The notes beneath the pieces are model-generated. The model searched no databases. It was not told where the DNA came from and saw only the letters and a program-made list of their open reading frames with translations. The position numbers were made by a program, and so were the translations under genes. From Caldilineaceae bacterium (GTDB taxonomy: Bacteria > Chloroflexota > Anaerolineae > Caldilineales > Caldilineaceae): a stretch of 49,518 bases of DNA. Positions within the stretch are counted from its first letter, which is position 1; each line of letters opens with the position of its first letter. Location: assembly GCA_022821585.1 (NCBI GenBank), contig JAJEDI010000008.1:1-49518 (forward strand), in the 5' to 3' direction. Below, piece after piece: positions 1-9,192 of this stretch.

Positions 1-21
1 CATACAACACCAAGACGCACG

Positions 22-55
22 TAAACTCTCGTGAACTCTCATGAACTCTCGTCCA
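22..55. repeat. short decamer tandem repeat
   Basis: About three tandem copies of a ten-base unit close to AACTCTCGTG, the middle copy with CTCAT in place of CTCGT. The repeat is intergenic. It resembles in style, but not in unit length, the heptamer repeats found at gene ends elsewhere in the window. Nothing else gene-like is seen in bases 1-270. Confidence 0.6.
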
Positions 56-277
56 ATGCTCATGCCAGACAACCTGCACCGGCAAGCCCCCGACACGGCC
101 ATCCGCGGCGCAACCCCGCCCTCTTGCGCCGCTCGGTTCCCAACCTCCTACGCAGAGAGAAAAGCGCCCAATTCCGTGTTTCTGCCAAAGGATCACGATC
201 AGGTTGGAAGACTGACAATCTCCTCAAAGCTCTCTCCCATTAAGATGCTTTTGCCCTGTGTGTGAATTCTTCACCTC

Positions 278-307
278 TTGACACGAAGGACCACCCTGTG
301 CTAATCT
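278..307 (+). promoter_or_regulatory. sigma70-type promoter for the SAM riboswitch/mtnA transcript
   Basis: A perfect TTGACA (278-283) is followed by an 18-base spacer and TAATCT (302-307). Transcription would start near 314, about 20 bases before the first riboswitch strand, which is the expected arrangement. The call rests on motif match and position. Confidence 0.65.
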
Positions 308-333
308 GTCTACCGAGGAACCTTAGAAATCTG

Positions 334-557
334 CTTCTCTTATCCAGAGTGGGGGGAGGGACCGGCCCGATGATCCCCCGGCAACCTGCCGGAGTCCCGG
401 TACTCGGTTGCTGACCGGTGGGTGGCACGTCTGACCGCTTGGCCCGTGGAACGCATTGCATGCTCTGTACACCGGCTGCCATCTCCGTTCAGTTCCGTTG
501 GGTTTGCTCTGAAGGTGCCAATTCCGACGAGCCAGGCACGGCTCGATAGATGAGAAT
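334..557 (+). promoter_or_regulatory. SAM-I (S-box) riboswitch
   Basis: The S-box core is present in order: the P1 5' strand TTCTCTTATC (335-344), AGAG and a GGAGGG run, the kink-turn stretch GGCCCGATGA (364-373), CCCCCGGCAACC (375-386), GGTGCCAATTCC (514-525), a P4 hairpin CGAGCC/GGCTCG, and the closing P1 strand GATGAGAA (550-557). SAM binding would stabilise P1 and let the downstream hairpin terminate transcription. The gap between GCAACC and GGTGCC is about 127 bases, so the P3 arm is much longer than in textbook examples. The downstream gene, mtnA, belongs to methionine salvage, a normal S-box target. Confidence 0.93.
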
Positions 558-571
558 GCCCTGCGTGCAAG

Positions 572-600
572 AACCCCTCTGGATCGACTCGGAGGGGTTT
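572..600 (+). terminator. intrinsic terminator of the SAM riboswitch
   Basis: AACCCCTC (572-579) pairs with GAGGGGTT (592-599), giving an eight-base stem with a 12-base loop, followed by the T-rich tail TTTCATTTT. It lies between the aptamer and mtnA, so it is the expected expression platform: terminator formed when SAM is bound, read-through when SAM is low. Confidence 0.85.
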
Positions 601-625
601 CATTTTGGCGAAGGGAATGCCGATC

Positions 626-1717
626 ATGCGCACCGTCTACTGGCAGGACGAGAAAGTGAAAATGATCGACCAGCGGCTACTGCCCGGCGAAGAGGTGATC
701 GCCGAATTTGCTACAGTGCCTGAGGTCGCGCGCAGTATCAGTGAAATGTACGTGAGAGGCGCGCCCGCCATTGGCGCCACTGCCGCCTATGGCATGGCGC
801 TTGCCGCCCACCTCTGCCAGGCCGGCGACACCGAAGGTCTGCTCAAGGACTTGCGCCAAGCCAAGGAAACTTTGGACGCGGCAAGGCCTACGGCAGTCAA
901 TCTGAGCTGGGCCACTCGCCGGCTCCTCAATCTGGCCGAGCACGTCGCCCAGGAAACCTCCGCCGCACCCGGTAGTGCAGGCAATTTGAGGGACACGCTG
1001 CTGGCTGAGGCCGAAGCACTTGCCGATGAGGACGTCAAGATAAATCGTCGCATGGGTTTCAATGGCGCCGCGGTCGTACCTGACGGTGCAAATCTTCTAC
1101 ATCACTGCAATACCGGGTCGCTGGCAACAGTGGACTTCGGCACCGCCCTGGGCGTCATCTACGCCTGCCAGGAGCAGGGCAAGAACATCCATGTCTGGGT
1201 GGACGAGACAAGACCCCGCCTGCAGGGTGCCCGCCTGACCGCTTGGGAGCTGATGCGCGCCGAAGTACCCATGCATCTCATCGCCGACAACGCAGCCGGT
1301 CACCTGATGCGCACCGGCCAGGTCGACGTCGTCGTATTCGGAGCCGACCGCGTCGCCGCCAACGGCGATGTCGCCAACAAGATTGGCACGTACAAGATCG
1401 CTGTCGTCGCCAGAGAAAACGGCATTCCCGTCTACTGCGTTGCCCCCACCAGTACCGTCGACCTCGACCTTCCTGACGGTGACCACATTCCAATCGAAGA
1501 GCGGGGACCCGAGGAGGTTGTTGAAGTCGGCGCACGTGCGGTAGCGCCCACAGACGTACCGGTATACAACCCGGCATTCGACATTACGCCCCACCGCTAC
1601 GTGACCGGGATCGTTACCGAAGAAGGCATCTGCTATCCCCCGTTCGACCAAAGCTTGAAAACCGCCGTAGAAAAGGGGCGGGCCGCCATCGAGGCGGAGA
1701 GGTCGGAAAGAAGATAA
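626..1717 (+). CDS. mtnA: S-methyl-5-thioribose-1-phosphate isomerase
   Basis: This cytosolic enzyme converts 5-methylthioribose-1-phosphate to 5-methylthioribulose-1-phosphate in methionine salvage. The 363-residue product has the usual length and the family hallmarks: an N-terminal VRGAPAIG block, the [10 protein letters not shown] motif with the catalytic cysteine, [13 protein letters not shown], and [17 protein letters not shown] with the catalytic aspartate. The ATG at 626 is chosen because AAGGG lies ten bases upstream and MRTVYW is a typical family start; a TTG at 605 and an ATG at 617 are also in frame. The gene sits directly behind a SAM-I riboswitch and terminator and is followed after two bases by the LOG-family gene. 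It should be expressed when SAM is scarce. The related aldolase-class eIF2B-like proteins share the fold, but the motifs favour MtnA. Confidence 0.95.
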   Translation: MRTVYWQDEKVKMIDQRLLPGEEVIAEFATVPEVARSISEMYVRGAPAIGATAAYGMALAAHLCQAGDTEGLLKDLRQAKETLDAARPTAVNLSWATRRLLNLAEHVAQETSAAPGSAGNLRDTLLAEAEALADEDVKINRRMGFNGAAVVPDGANLLHHCNTGSLATVDFGTALGVIYACQEQGKNIHVWVDETRPRLQGARLTAWELMRAEVPMHLIADNAAGHLMRTGQVDVVVFGADRVAANGDVANKIGTYKIAVVARENGIPVYCVAPTSTVDLDLPDGDHIPIEERGPEEVVEVGARAVAPTDVPVYNPAFDITPHRYVTGIVTEEGICYPPFDQSLKTAVEKGRAAIEAERSERR

Positions 1718-1719
1718 CC

Positions 1720-2322
1720 ATGGACGAACAGCGCCGCTTTGAACGCATCTGCGTCTTTTGCGGCTCCAGCCCCGGGGTCGACGGCGAATACACGCTTCAG
1801 GCAGCCGCCATGGGAGAGGAGATCGCCAGGCGCGGCTATGGTCTCGTCTATGGCGGCGGCAATCTGGGACTCATGGGAGCCGTCAGCAGAGCTGCCCACG
1901 CCGGCGGCGCAACTGTCTACGGAATCATCCCTGGGCCTCTTGCTGCTAAGGAGATAGCCGGCCAGACAATCGGGCATCTTGAGGTCGTCGAGACCATGCA
2001 CCAGCGCAAAGCACGCATGGCTGAGCTCGCCGACGCATTTGTCACCTTGCCCGGGGGAATCGGCACACTGGAAGAGCTGTTCGAAACGATCTCCTGGATC
2101 CAGCTTGGCATCCACAACAAGCCGATGGGCCTGCTCAACGTAAACGGATTCTTCGATCCTCTGCGCCAGATGCTTGCCCACCAGATCGAGCAGGGGTTTA
2201 TCGCCGACAGATACAGGCGCCTGCTCGTCGTCGAAGATGAGCCTGCCGCGCTCGTCGATGGCCTTCTCTGCCACAAGACGCCCGAAAGCTCTGTCCAGTG
2301 GATCACCTCGGCACAGGCCTAG
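1720..2322 (+). CDS. LOG family protein (TIGR00730 type)
   Basis: A 200-residue Rossmann-fold protein of the LOG family. Characterised members release the base from N6-modified AMP or from other nucleoside 5'-monophosphates by phosphoribohydrolase activity. Seen here are CVFCGSS near the N-terminus, YGGGNLGLMG, and the catalytic block PGGIGTLEELFE (the family pattern PGGxGTxxE). The ATG follows the mtnA stop after two bases, so the genes are co-transcribed and probably coupled. Placement in a methionine-cycle operon suggests a role in adenine nucleotide turnover. That role is inference; lysine decarboxylase, an old database label for this family, is not supported. Confidence 0.88.
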   Translation: MDEQRRFERICVFCGSSPGVDGEYTLQAAAMGEEIARRGYGLVYGGGNLGLMGAVSRAAHAGGATVYGIIPGPLAAKEIAGQTIGHLEVVETMHQRKARMAELADAFVTLPGGIGTLEELFETISWIQLGIHNKPMGLLNVNGFFDPLRQMLAHQIEQGFIADRYRRLLVVEDEPAALVDGLLCHKTPESSVQWITSAQA

Positions 2323-2406
2323 CCGCCCTCCAATTTGCCGCAGACTGACCATTCTTTCTCTGTACCGAGGCTAGTCCACCCACATTCTCGCAAGACGAAA
2401 TCGCGA

Positions 2407-3183
2407 ATGACTTTCGATCGTAGGGCCCTGCCCCAAATCGTAGCTCTCGGGGGCCACAGTATCACGAGCAACGAAGAAGACGTTGCTCTGAGCCGGTACA
2501 TTCTGGACCAGGTTCCCGCCCAGCAACCTCGTATCTGTTTTTTGCACCAGGGAAGCGGTGAGGACGCCTTCTATATTGCCAATTTCTACCGCCATTTCTT
2601 GGAGCTCGACGCACTGCCGTCTGACCTCTCCCTCTTCAGGCCTCATACCGCCGACCTCGCCTCGTTTCTCCTGGAACAGGACATAATCTACGTTGGTGGT
2701 GGTAATACGAAGTCAATGCTCGCACTTTGGCGGGAATGGGGAGTGGACCGCATTCTGAACCAGGCCTGGCAAAAAGGAACTGTTCTCTCCGGAGTCAGTG
2801 CAGGCGCGATCTGCTGGTTTGAGCAGGGCCTAACTGATTCGATTCCGGGAAAACTCACTCCGCTTGACTGCCTAGGCTTTCTGTCCGGAAGCTGCTCTCC
2901 CCATTTCGACGGTGAACCCGGACGCCGGCCTAATTACCGTCGGCTGATTGCTTCCGGCGAGATGAAAGACGGCTACGGAATCGACAACAATGTTGGCCTC
3001 CATTTCGTTGGCGCCGAAGTATCGCGAGTCGTTTCATCTCGCGCCGGCGCCCAAGCATGGCAAGTACAGCGTACAACCGAAGGCTCCACTGAATCAGACT
3101 TGCAGGCCTCCGTCATCCTAAGACTGGAAGATGACGACGGCCGGCTGTCAGCGCGGTCCAATCCTCTGACGGGTGACCTATGA
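2407..3183 (+). CDS. peptidase E-like protein (peptidase family S51)
   Basis: The 258-residue product has the S51 fold: an N-terminal IVALGGHS strand, the block YVGGGNTKSML, and the nucleophile elbow GVSAGAICW, where the serine is the family nucleophile. Characterised S51 enzymes are cytoplasmic dipeptidases acting on N-terminal aspartate or are related cyanophycinases. The ATG at 2407 gives a family-like start; a TTG at 2335 would add 24 residues of poor character. Its stop overlaps the start of the PfkB kinase gene (ATGA, 3180-3183), so translation is probably coupled. Why a dipeptidase sits in a methionine-salvage operon is not obvious, and the exact substrate cannot be told from the sequence. 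Confidence 0.85.
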   Translation: MTFDRRALPQIVALGGHSITSNEEDVALSRYILDQVPAQQPRICFLHQGSGEDAFYIANFYRHFLELDALPSDLSLFRPHTADLASFLLEQDIIYVGGGNTKSMLALWREWGVDRILNQAWQKGTVLSGVSAGAICWFEQGLTDSIPGKLTPLDCLGFLSGSCSPHFDGEPGRRPNYRRLIASGEMKDGYGIDNNVGLHFVGAEVSRVVSSRAGAQAWQVQRTTEGSTESDLQASVILRLEDDDGRLSARSNPLTGDL

Positions 3184-4136
3184 GAATCGTTGTTTCCGGC
3201 TCCATCGCCTATGACTACCTGATGTCATTCCCTGGCCGATTCACCGACCAGATCATTTCCGAAAAACTGACCCGCTTGAGCGTCAGTTTTCTGGTTGAAG
3301 ACATGGTTCGCCAGCGGGGAGGAACTGCCGCCAATATCGCCTACTCGCTCAAGCTCCTCGGAGGCGACCCGATTCTCTTTGGCACCGTCGGTCAGGACTT
3401 TGGCGACTATAAGGCCTGGCTGGACCAGCACGGAATCAACACCGACCATGTCGTTGAAATCCCCAACAAATTCACTGCCAGTTTCTTTGTTAGTACCGAC
3501 GAAGAGCAGAATCAGATAGCCAACTTCTACGCCGGCGCAATGAGCGACTGCCGCGATCTCTCCCTCGCCGAACAGGGGCTGACCGATGCCGATGTCGTCA
3601 TCATCAGTCCCAACGATCCGCAGGCCATGCTCAACTTCACGTCCGAGTGCCGGGATCTGGGCATCCCTTTTGCCTACGACCCCAGCCAGCAGACCGCCCG
3701 GTTGAGCGGAGACGACCTGCGCAGCAGTATTCCCGGCTCCGCCTGGCTGATGGTCAACGATTACGAAATGGCCGTAATCGAAGACAAGACTGGTTGGTCG
3801 AGAAAGACGATTGTTCAGGAGGTCGGCACGCTCATCGTCACCGAAGGCAGGGCAGGGAGCCTCATCTACCACCAGGGACAGGAAGTCCACATTCCGATTG
3901 CTCCACCGCAAAAAGTTGCCGAGCCAACCGGTGCTGGCGATGCCTACCGCGGTGCCTATTTCGCCGCCTACAGCGCCGGCATGCCCGTTGACGTCTGCGG
4001 ACGCTTTGGATCGCTGTGCGCCACCTATGTTTTGGAGCAGTTCGGAACAACTAATCACAGCTTTACCAGGCAGGAGTTTGCCCATCGCTACGAGGAAACC
4101 TTTGGTGAAGCGCTGCTCTGGGGTGAACCGGCCTGA
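3180..4136 (+). CDS. PfkB family carbohydrate/nucleoside kinase, adenosine kinase-like
   Basis: A 318-residue ribokinase-fold kinase. The N-terminal IVVSGSIAYDYLM and RQRGGTAANIAYSLKLLGG form the substrate lid and the first PfkB signature. The C-terminal EPTGAGDAYRGAYFA is the second signature with the anion hole and catalytic aspartate. The enzyme would phosphorylate a sugar or nucleoside hydroxyl with ATP. With ahcY close downstream, which produces adenosine from SAH, adenosine kinase is the attractive function, but this is inferred from context. The start overlaps the stop of the S51 gene by four bases, and the GNAT gene begins one base after its stop. Confidence 0.88.
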   Translation: MRIVVSGSIAYDYLMSFPGRFTDQIISEKLTRLSVSFLVEDMVRQRGGTAANIAYSLKLLGGDPILFGTVGQDFGDYKAWLDQHGINTDHVVEIPNKFTASFFVSTDEEQNQIANFYAGAMSDCRDLSLAEQGLTDADVVIISPNDPQAMLNFTSECRDLGIPFAYDPSQQTARLSGDDLRSSIPGSAWLMVNDYEMAVIEDKTGWSRKTIVQEVGTLIVTEGRAGSLIYHQGQEVHIPIAPPQKVAEPTGAGDAYRGAYFAAYSAGMPVDVCGRFGSLCATYVLEQFGTTNHSFTRQEFAHRYEETFGEALLWGEPA

Positions 4137-4137
4137 A

Positions 4138-4965
4138 ATGCGCGACGCGCACTTAGTCAATGGGCAAGTTCTTGACATCCTGTCCAGGGATCCCGTCTGG
4201 GCCGCCTACGCGATTGCAGACCTCCGCCAGGACTTGGCCCTCCATTGCCGCTGGCTCGTCGCCCCGGACGCCAGCGGACTCGCGCTCTTGTATTTCGGCT
4301 TGGAGCCGCCCATCCTTCTGACCTCAGGATCGCGTGAAGGTGTTGCCGCCGCTCTGGCAGGTGCCGACCTTCCCGAAGAACTGTTCTTGAGCGTCCTCCC
4401 ATCGCACCTGCCAGCAGTTGAACAGGACTATCAGCACGTGGTGCCCCGAAAAATGTTGCGTATGGTACTCCCACAGGGCAGACCTGTTCCAGCTCCCGAC
4501 CTGGCGGCGCGGCGACTATCTCAAGCCGACGCAAGCCACCTATTCGACCTGTATCACCACGGAGGTGACTACGCTCCCGACGCCTTCGACCCCAGCCAAC
4601 TCGACGACGGCTACTTCATCGGCATTGACGACGAAGACGGCACTCTTGCGGCTGCCGGCGGAACCCATGTCTCCTTACGCACAGAAGTGCAGTCGCTGAC
4701 CAAGGAAAGCTTCGGTTCTCTGGAACAGGTCATTACCAGAGGGGTAGCGGCAATCGGCAACATCTACACAAGGCCCGATCGCCGCGGCCGGGGCTACGGA
4801 AAAGCGGTCACTTCCAGTATTGCGCGCGCTCTGCAAAAAGACGATTTCTGTGTAATTGTACTGAATGTAGACAGTCAGAATTTGGTTGCCAGATCCATTT
4901 ATGAGAAGCTAGGATTTAATTTACATTGCCATTTCATAGAAGGATTTGCTAGAAAGACTCGATAG
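4138..4965 (+). CDS. GNAT family N-acetyltransferase
   Basis: The 275-residue product has a GNAT fold in its C-terminal half. IGNIYTRPDRRGRGYGKAV contains the acetyl-CoA pyrophosphate loop (R-R-G-R-G-Y-G), and VDSQNLVARSIYEKLGF is the usual final GNAT block. The N-terminal 130 residues form a less conserved domain, so it looks like the two-domain class of GNAT proteins. ATG at 4138 starts one base after the PfkB kinase stop; the frame is open farther upstream, but that part lies inside the kinase gene. The acceptor substrate is unknown. It is the last gene before a 94-base gap leading to ahcY. Confidence 0.85.
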   Translation: MRDAHLVNGQVLDILSRDPVWAAYAIADLRQDLALHCRWLVAPDASGLALLYFGLEPPILLTSGSREGVAAALAGADLPEELFLSVLPSHLPAVEQDYQHVVPRKMLRMVLPQGRPVPAPDLAARRLSQADASHLFDLYHHGGDYAPDAFDPSQLDDGYFIGIDDEDGTLAAAGGTHVSLRTEVQSLTKESFGSLEQVITRGVAAIGNIYTRPDRRGRGYGKAVTSSIARALQKDDFCVIVLNVDSQNLVARSIYEKLGFNLHCHFIEGFARKTR

Positions 4966-4989
4966 TCGATCCTGGGAAAACGGCTAGAA

Positions 4990-5018
4990 TTGGTTTACTC
5001 GATAAGACCGGATTTAAG
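4990..5018 (+). promoter_or_regulatory. possible promoter upstream of ahcY
   Basis: TTGGTT (4990-4995), a 17-base spacer and TTTAAG (5013-5018) form a weak sigma70-like pair in the 94-base gap before ahcY. The gap holds no SAH or SAM riboswitch that I can recognise. ahcY may also be read from the upstream operon. Confidence 0.3.
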
Positions 5019-5059
5019 TTTCCGAAAGAAGAACACTCTCAAAAGGAGTTAAGCAACAG

Positions 5060-6343
5060 ATGTCCACCGCGGTTCAACAGAAAAACTACGATATTGCCGA
5101 CATCGGCCTGGCCGAACGCGGCCGCTTTCGCATGCAGTGGGCCGCCAAAGAGATGCCCGTGCTCGACCTGTTGGAAGAACGATATCGCCGAGAACGCCCC
5201 TTTGAGGGTGTGCGCATGGCCGCGGCCATGCACGTCACCAGCGAGACCGCCAACCTGATGCGCATCCTCCTCGCCGGCGGCGCCGAAATCGCCCTCTGCG
5301 CCAGCAACCCCCTCAGCACCCAGGATGACATCGCCGCCGCCCTCGTTTCATACTATGAAATGCCCGTCTTCGCCATCAAAGGCGAAACTACGGCGCAGTA
5401 CAACGCCCACCTCAACGCTGCCCTCGATACAGGGCCTCACCTGACAATGGACGACGGCATGGACCTCGTCGCCATGCTCCACACTCAGCGCAGCAGCCTG
5501 CTCGACGGCGTCGTAGGGGGAACCGAGGAGACCACTACCGGCGTTATACGCCTCAGGGCGATGGCCGCCCAGGGCAAACTGGCTTTCCCTGTCATCGCCG
5601 TCAATGACGCCATGACCAAGCACTTCTTCGACAACCGCTACGGCACCGGTCAGAGTACCTTGGACGGGATCATTCGCGCCACCAACGTGCTCATGGCAGG
5701 CAAGACCTTTGTTGTTGGCGGCTACGGCTGGTGCAGCAAAGGCATTGCCATGCGCGCCAAGGGCATGGGGGCCAACGTCATCGTCACCGAGGTCGATCCA
5801 TTACGCGCACTGGAAGCCGTCATGGATGGCTTCCAGGTCCTGCCCATGTCACAAGCGGCCACTGCCGGACACATATTCTGTTCCGCTACGGGTGACATCA
5901 ACGTGATCGACCTCCATCACATGGAACAAATGCGGGATGGGGCAATTCTCGCCAATAGCGGCCACTTCGATGTCGAGATTAACATGAAGGCGCTTGAACT
6001 GATGTCAACCAAAATCACGCGTGTACGCGATTTTCTCGACGAGTACTCCCTGGAGGACGGCCGCCGTATCTACGTCGCCGGCGAGGGCCGACTCGTCAAC
6101 CTGGCCGCCGCCGAAGGACACCCCAGCGCCGTCATGGACATGAGCTTCGCCAATCAGGCTCTTGCCGCCGAATACCTGCTAAAACACAGCGCCGAAATGA
6201 GCGGCAACGTCTACGATATGCCTGAAGAGCTCGACCGAGAGATCGCTGCGCTCAAACTCAAGGCCATGGGCGTTGAAATCGACACACTGACTGACGAACA
6301 AGAGGCCTACCTTAACGAGTGGACTCTCGGCACAGCCGAATGA
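5060..6343 (+). CDS. ahcY: adenosylhomocysteinase
   Basis: This NAD-dependent cytosolic enzyme splits S-adenosylhomocysteine into adenosine and homocysteine. The 427-residue protein shows the family N-terminus ([20 protein letters not shown]), [13 protein letters not shown], the NAD-binding loop [13 protein letters not shown] near residue 215, and SATGDINVI. At 427 residues it is the shorter form seen in archaea and Thermotoga-like bacteria, lacking the roughly 40-residue insertion and the C-terminal extension of the common 465-residue type. An AGGAG lies 11 bases before the ATG. It stands between the salvage operon and metK and links SAM-dependent methylation to homocysteine recycling. Confidence 0.96.
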   Translation: MSTAVQQKNYDIADIGLAERGRFRMQWAAKEMPVLDLLEERYRRERPFEGVRMAAAMHVTSETANLMRILLAGGAEIALCASNPLSTQDDIAAALVSYYEMPVFAIKGETTAQYNAHLNAALDTGPHLTMDDGMDLVAMLHTQRSSLLDGVVGGTEETTTGVIRLRAMAAQGKLAFPVIAVNDAMTKHFFDNRYGTGQSTLDGIIRATNVLMAGKTFVVGGYGWCSKGIAMRAKGMGANVIVTEVDPLRALEAVMDGFQVLPMSQAATAGHIFCSATGDINVIDLHHMEQMRDGAILANSGHFDVEINMKALELMSTKITRVRDFLDEYSLEDGRRIYVAGEGRLVNLAAAEGHPSAVMDMSFANQALAAEYLLKHSAEMSGNVYDMPEELDREIAALKLKAMGVEIDTLTDEQEAYLNEWTLGTAE

Positions 6344-6388
6344 GACTTACGCCCCCAGGCAAGCGGGCGGTAGTCAGGAGAACAGCAA

Positions 6389-7603
6389 ATGAGCAGCACC
6401 TTTATGACCGCTCCCTCCCTCCTCTTTACCAGCGAATCGGTGACGGAGGGGCACCCAGACAAGATGTGCGATCAGATCAGCGACGCCGTGGTTGACGCCA
6501 TCATGTGCCAGGATCCGGATGCGCGCATCGCTTGTGAGGCGGCTGTGAAGACGGGCTTTGTAATCCTTCTCGGTGAAATCACGACCAAAGCCTCCGTGAA
6601 CTATGATGAACTCGTAAGAAAGGTGGTCAAAGATATCGGATTTGACAACAGCGCCAAAGGATTCGACGCCGATACCTGCGGCGTGCAAGTCGCCATAGCA
6701 TCGCAGTCGCCGGATATTGCGCTGGGCGTGAACAAGGCCCAGGAATTCAAGAATGAAACCATGGACAGCGAGGAGGATGAGATTGAGTCGGTCGGGGCAG
6801 GCGACCAGGGCATGATGTTTGGATTCGCCTGCAATGAGACCGACTCGTTGATGCCCTTGCCCATTTATCTGGCCCACAAGCTCAGCCGCCGCCTTGCCAC
6901 CCTGCGCAAGAACGGCGAACTGCCCTGGCTGTGCCCGGACGGTAAGTCTCAAGTAACGGTGGAATACAGTTTTGGGAAGCCGAAACGAATCCACACCGTC
7001 CTGATAAGCACGCAGCATCATCCCGACATTACCCAGAAGGAGATTCGGCACAAGGTAATTGAACATTGCATCACTCCGGTCCTTCCGGAGGACATGGTCG
7101 ATGAAGACATGCGCATCTTTGTTAACCCGACAGGTCGCTTCGTCGTCGGCGGCCCAATGGGCGACGCCGGACTTACCGGTCGCAAGATCATCGTCGACAC
7201 CTACGGCGGTATGGGCAGGCACGGGGGCGGCGCATTTAGCGGCAAGGACTGCACCAAAGTAGACCGCAGCGGCGCCTACGCAGCCCGCTGGGTTGCAAAA
7301 AACATCGTCGCCGCCGGGCTGGCTGACCGCTGCGAAATTCAGCTTGCTTACGCCATCGGCGTGGCCCAGCCCCTGAGCGTCAATGTCGAGACCTTCGGCA
7401 CCGGCAAGGTCAGTGATGAACAGCTCGAAGAACTGATCGAGGAACACTTCGATCTGCGGCCGGGTGCTATCATCCGCGACCTGAATCTTCGCCGCCCGAT
7501 CTACCGGCAGACTGCAGCCTACGGACACTTCGGTCGCGACGACATTTCCTTGCCTTGGGAAGTTACAAACAAGGCACGTTTACTGAAAAGGGCTGCCGAC
7601 TGA
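6389..7603 (+). CDS. metK: S-adenosylmethionine synthase
   Basis: MetK makes SAM from ATP and methionine. The 404-residue product carries [15 protein letters not shown] with the ATP-contacting histidine, the first signature [12 protein letters not shown], and the second signature [14 protein letters not shown] lies eight bases before the ATG at 6389; an in-frame ATG at 6404 is an alternative. It follows ahcY after 45 bases and is probably co-transcribed with it. No separate SAM riboswitch is seen directly upstream of metK, so SAM control would act only if transcription runs through from the mtnA leader. Confidence 0.97.
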   Translation: MSSTFMTAPSLLFTSESVTEGHPDKMCDQISDAVVDAIMCQDPDARIACEAAVKTGFVILLGEITTKASVNYDELVRKVVKDIGFDNSAKGFDADTCGVQVAIASQSPDIALGVNKAQEFKNETMDSEEDEIESVGAGDQGMMFGFACNETDSLMPLPIYLAHKLSRRLATLRKNGELPWLCPDGKSQVTVEYSFGKPKRIHTVLISTQHHPDITQKEIRHKVIEHCITPVLPEDMVDEDMRIFVNPTGRFVVGGPMGDAGLTGRKIIVDTYGGMGRHGGGAFSGKDCTKVDRSGAYAARWVAKNIVAAGLADRCEIQLAYAIGVAQPLSVNVETFGTGKVSDEQLEELIEEHFDLRPGAIIRDLNLRRPIYRQTAAYGHFGRDDISLPWEVTNKARLLKRAAD

Positions 7604-7617
7604 AACTGTCTTCAACT

Positions 7618-8517
7618 ATGGAAACACGGCATTACCCTGACGGCGCCCCGTTTTTCCTTCGTGGATTGCCGCCGGCTTTCTGGTATATCGTAACTGTCTC
7701 GACAGGGCTGGCAATTGTTGTCATTCTCGTCATGGTCGTCTCAGGCTATCGCGACGGCCTCCGTCGCGGGGAGGCGCAGACGCGGCAGCAGATCGCCATT
7801 CTCTTGCAACGCGCTTCCGACATGCTGGACGCCGGCATGAACGAAGAGGCTCGTACAGTCTATGGAAGGATCTTGGAGTTCGATCCCGATAACGAGGCCG
7901 CCCGCAGCGCCCTCTTGGCAGTGGAACAGATCGACACAACCGAGGTATTCCCTGAGAAGCAGGCCGAACCCAGCCCGGTTGACTTCGAATGGGCTAAGGC
8001 GTTGTCCTTGTTTGACGAGGGCCGATGGCAGGAAGCGATTGAGCGCTTCATTCAAGTGCAGTCTGCGCAGCCCGATTACAAAAGAGAGGAACTGAAACAG
8101 AGGCTGTTTCTGTCCTACGTGGAGCTGGCGAGAGCCACAGTTGCCGAAGGGAAGCAGGAGGAGTCGGCCGTGCAGCTCTTCGACAAGGCTCTGGAACTGC
8201 AGCCGAATGATACGCTTGTCAGGGAAGAACGCTTCATGACCGCCCACTACGTCGACGTAAAGACCTACTGGGGTGCCGACTGGTCGCGCGTCATCGGTCT
8301 CCTCGTAGATCTCTACCGCATCGATCCCGAATATAGAAACGTACGCCACCTTTTGCAGAGAGCGCATGTCGAGCAGGGAGAGGTATTCGCTCTCGACGAA
8401 GAGTGGTGCGCTGCCGCCGCCTCCTACACAAGTGCCATCGCCGTACTTGACTGGCTGGACCTGCGAGGCAGACGCGACGAGCTGACCGCCCAGTGCAGAT
8501 ACTCAGGTAGCGAATAG
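7618..8517 (+). CDS. membrane-anchored tetratricopeptide-repeat protein
   Basis: A 299-residue protein with one hydrophobic segment at about residues 18-40 (WYIVTVSTGLAIVVILVMVV) followed by a soluble region with TPR-like helical pairs. Examples are AGMNEEARTVYGRILEFDPDNEAA, ALSLFDEGRWQEAIERF, and AVQLFDKALELQPND, whose A, Y/F and P positions match the TPR pattern. Such proteins usually scaffold complexes. The ATG at 7618 lies 14 bases after the metK stop; an upstream in-frame ATG at 7555 lies within metK. There is no enzyme domain. Partners cannot be inferred from the neighbourhood. Confidence 0.75.
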   Translation: METRHYPDGAPFFLRGLPPAFWYIVTVSTGLAIVVILVMVVSGYRDGLRRGEAQTRQQIAILLQRASDMLDAGMNEEARTVYGRILEFDPDNEAARSALLAVEQIDTTEVFPEKQAEPSPVDFEWAKALSLFDEGRWQEAIERFIQVQSAQPDYKREELKQRLFLSYVELARATVAEGKQEESAVQLFDKALELQPNDTLVREERFMTAHYVDVKTYWGADWSRVIGLLVDLYRIDPEYRNVRHLLQRAHVEQGEVFALDEEWCAAAASYTSAIAVLDWLDLRGRRDELTAQCRYSGSE

Positions 8518-8887
8518 ACCATTGCCCCCGCCAGGGTGTTCAATAGCGCATCTCTCGATTGCTGCCTTCTCGTTCATGAATCTGACTCCCGGAAGCATGT
8601 GAGATTCAAGGAAGCGCCAATCCTTCAGACCGGAATGTTTCCTCCAACGCCCTGCCCGGGTGCATCCCAGATTTTTTGCGAGACTCGTCTTACCAGTGTT
8701 GAATCCAGCCTGGTCGACGAATCAACTCTACTGGGCGGACAATAATTTGGGATACACCCAATGCTTCGGAAATGATATGGATAGTGACATAGGCTAGGTT
8801 TTTTTGAGGTTGTGTAGGTGGTCGTGTTTGTTTGAACTTTTGTCCTATGTTATTAGGTGGATACCGCTAGGATAAGAACAGGTTGAT

Positions 8888-9073
8888 ATGGGCGTGTTCG
8901 GCATGGGATCCACGGCTAAAAAGGGCGAGTTGCAGCAATTGAAGGAAATGGTGAGGAAGGTATTTGAGTATACGCCACCGAAGGATTCTGGGCGCAAGCA
9001 TGTTTTGCGGGAGCGTGAGGTGAAGCATCGGAGGCGTGAGGTGGTGGACAAGAAGTCGACCCGGTCTGGGTGA
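8888..9073 (+). CDS. doubtful small hypothetical protein
   Basis: A 61-residue frame rich in Lys, Arg and Glu, ending KKSTRSG. It begins with ATG but has only a poor ribosome-binding site (AGG some 20 bases upstream). A hairpin follows the stop at 9081-9102. No family is recognised. The charged composition could be a coding remnant or chance. Confidence 0.2.
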   Translation: MGVFGMGSTAKKGELQQLKEMVRKVFEYTPPKDSGRKHVLREREVKHRRREVVDKKSTRSG

Positions 9074-9080
9074 TATCAAG

Positions 9081-9102
9081 CGGGAGATGTTTAGGCCTCC
9101 CG
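9081..9102. other. hairpin (possible bidirectional terminator)
   Basis: CGGGAG (9081-9086) pairs with CTCCCG (9097-9102) across a ten-base loop. It lies eight bases past the stop of the 61-codon frame and also downstream of the minus-strand micro-ORF. No good T-run follows on the plus strand until TTTCGTTTTT about 15 bases later, so the terminator role is weak. Confidence 0.35.
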
Positions 9103-9126
9103 TGGTTGTCCGGCGGTTTCGTTTTT

Positions 9127-9192
9127 CTAGTGCAGGGCGTCAAATTCTTCTTCGATGGCGGAAAGGGCCTGTGTGGGGATTTTTGAGGACAT
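9127..9192 (-). CDS. micro-ORF of 21 codons with strong Shine-Dalgarno
   Basis: On the minus strand AGGAG (9200-9204) lies seven bases before an ATG that opens a 21-codon frame starting MSSKIPTQ and ending in an acidic EEEFDALH segment. The ribosome-binding site is better than that of many real genes in this window. It may be a true small peptide or the 5' end of a larger gene cut by a nonsense or frameshift change; a second frame continues downstream without resemblance to any family I know. Confidence 0.35.
   Translation of the reverse strand: MSSKIPTQALSAIEEEFDALH

Noticed and set aside
3225..4178. Long open frame antisense to the PfkB kinase gene
   Set aside because: The plus strand encodes a clear kinase; the antisense frame has no family features and follows from high-GC codon use.
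4966..5059. SAH riboswitch before ahcY
   Set aside because: The gap is only 94 bases and shows no conserved SAH-aptamer stems.
6374..7528. 384-codon antisense frame over metK
   Set aside because: metK is unmistakable on the plus strand; the antisense product resembles nothing and has low-complexity composition.
8536..8745. 69-codon frame after the TPR gene
   Set aside because: Begins without a ribosome-binding site and resembles no family; neighbouring frames look equally plausible.
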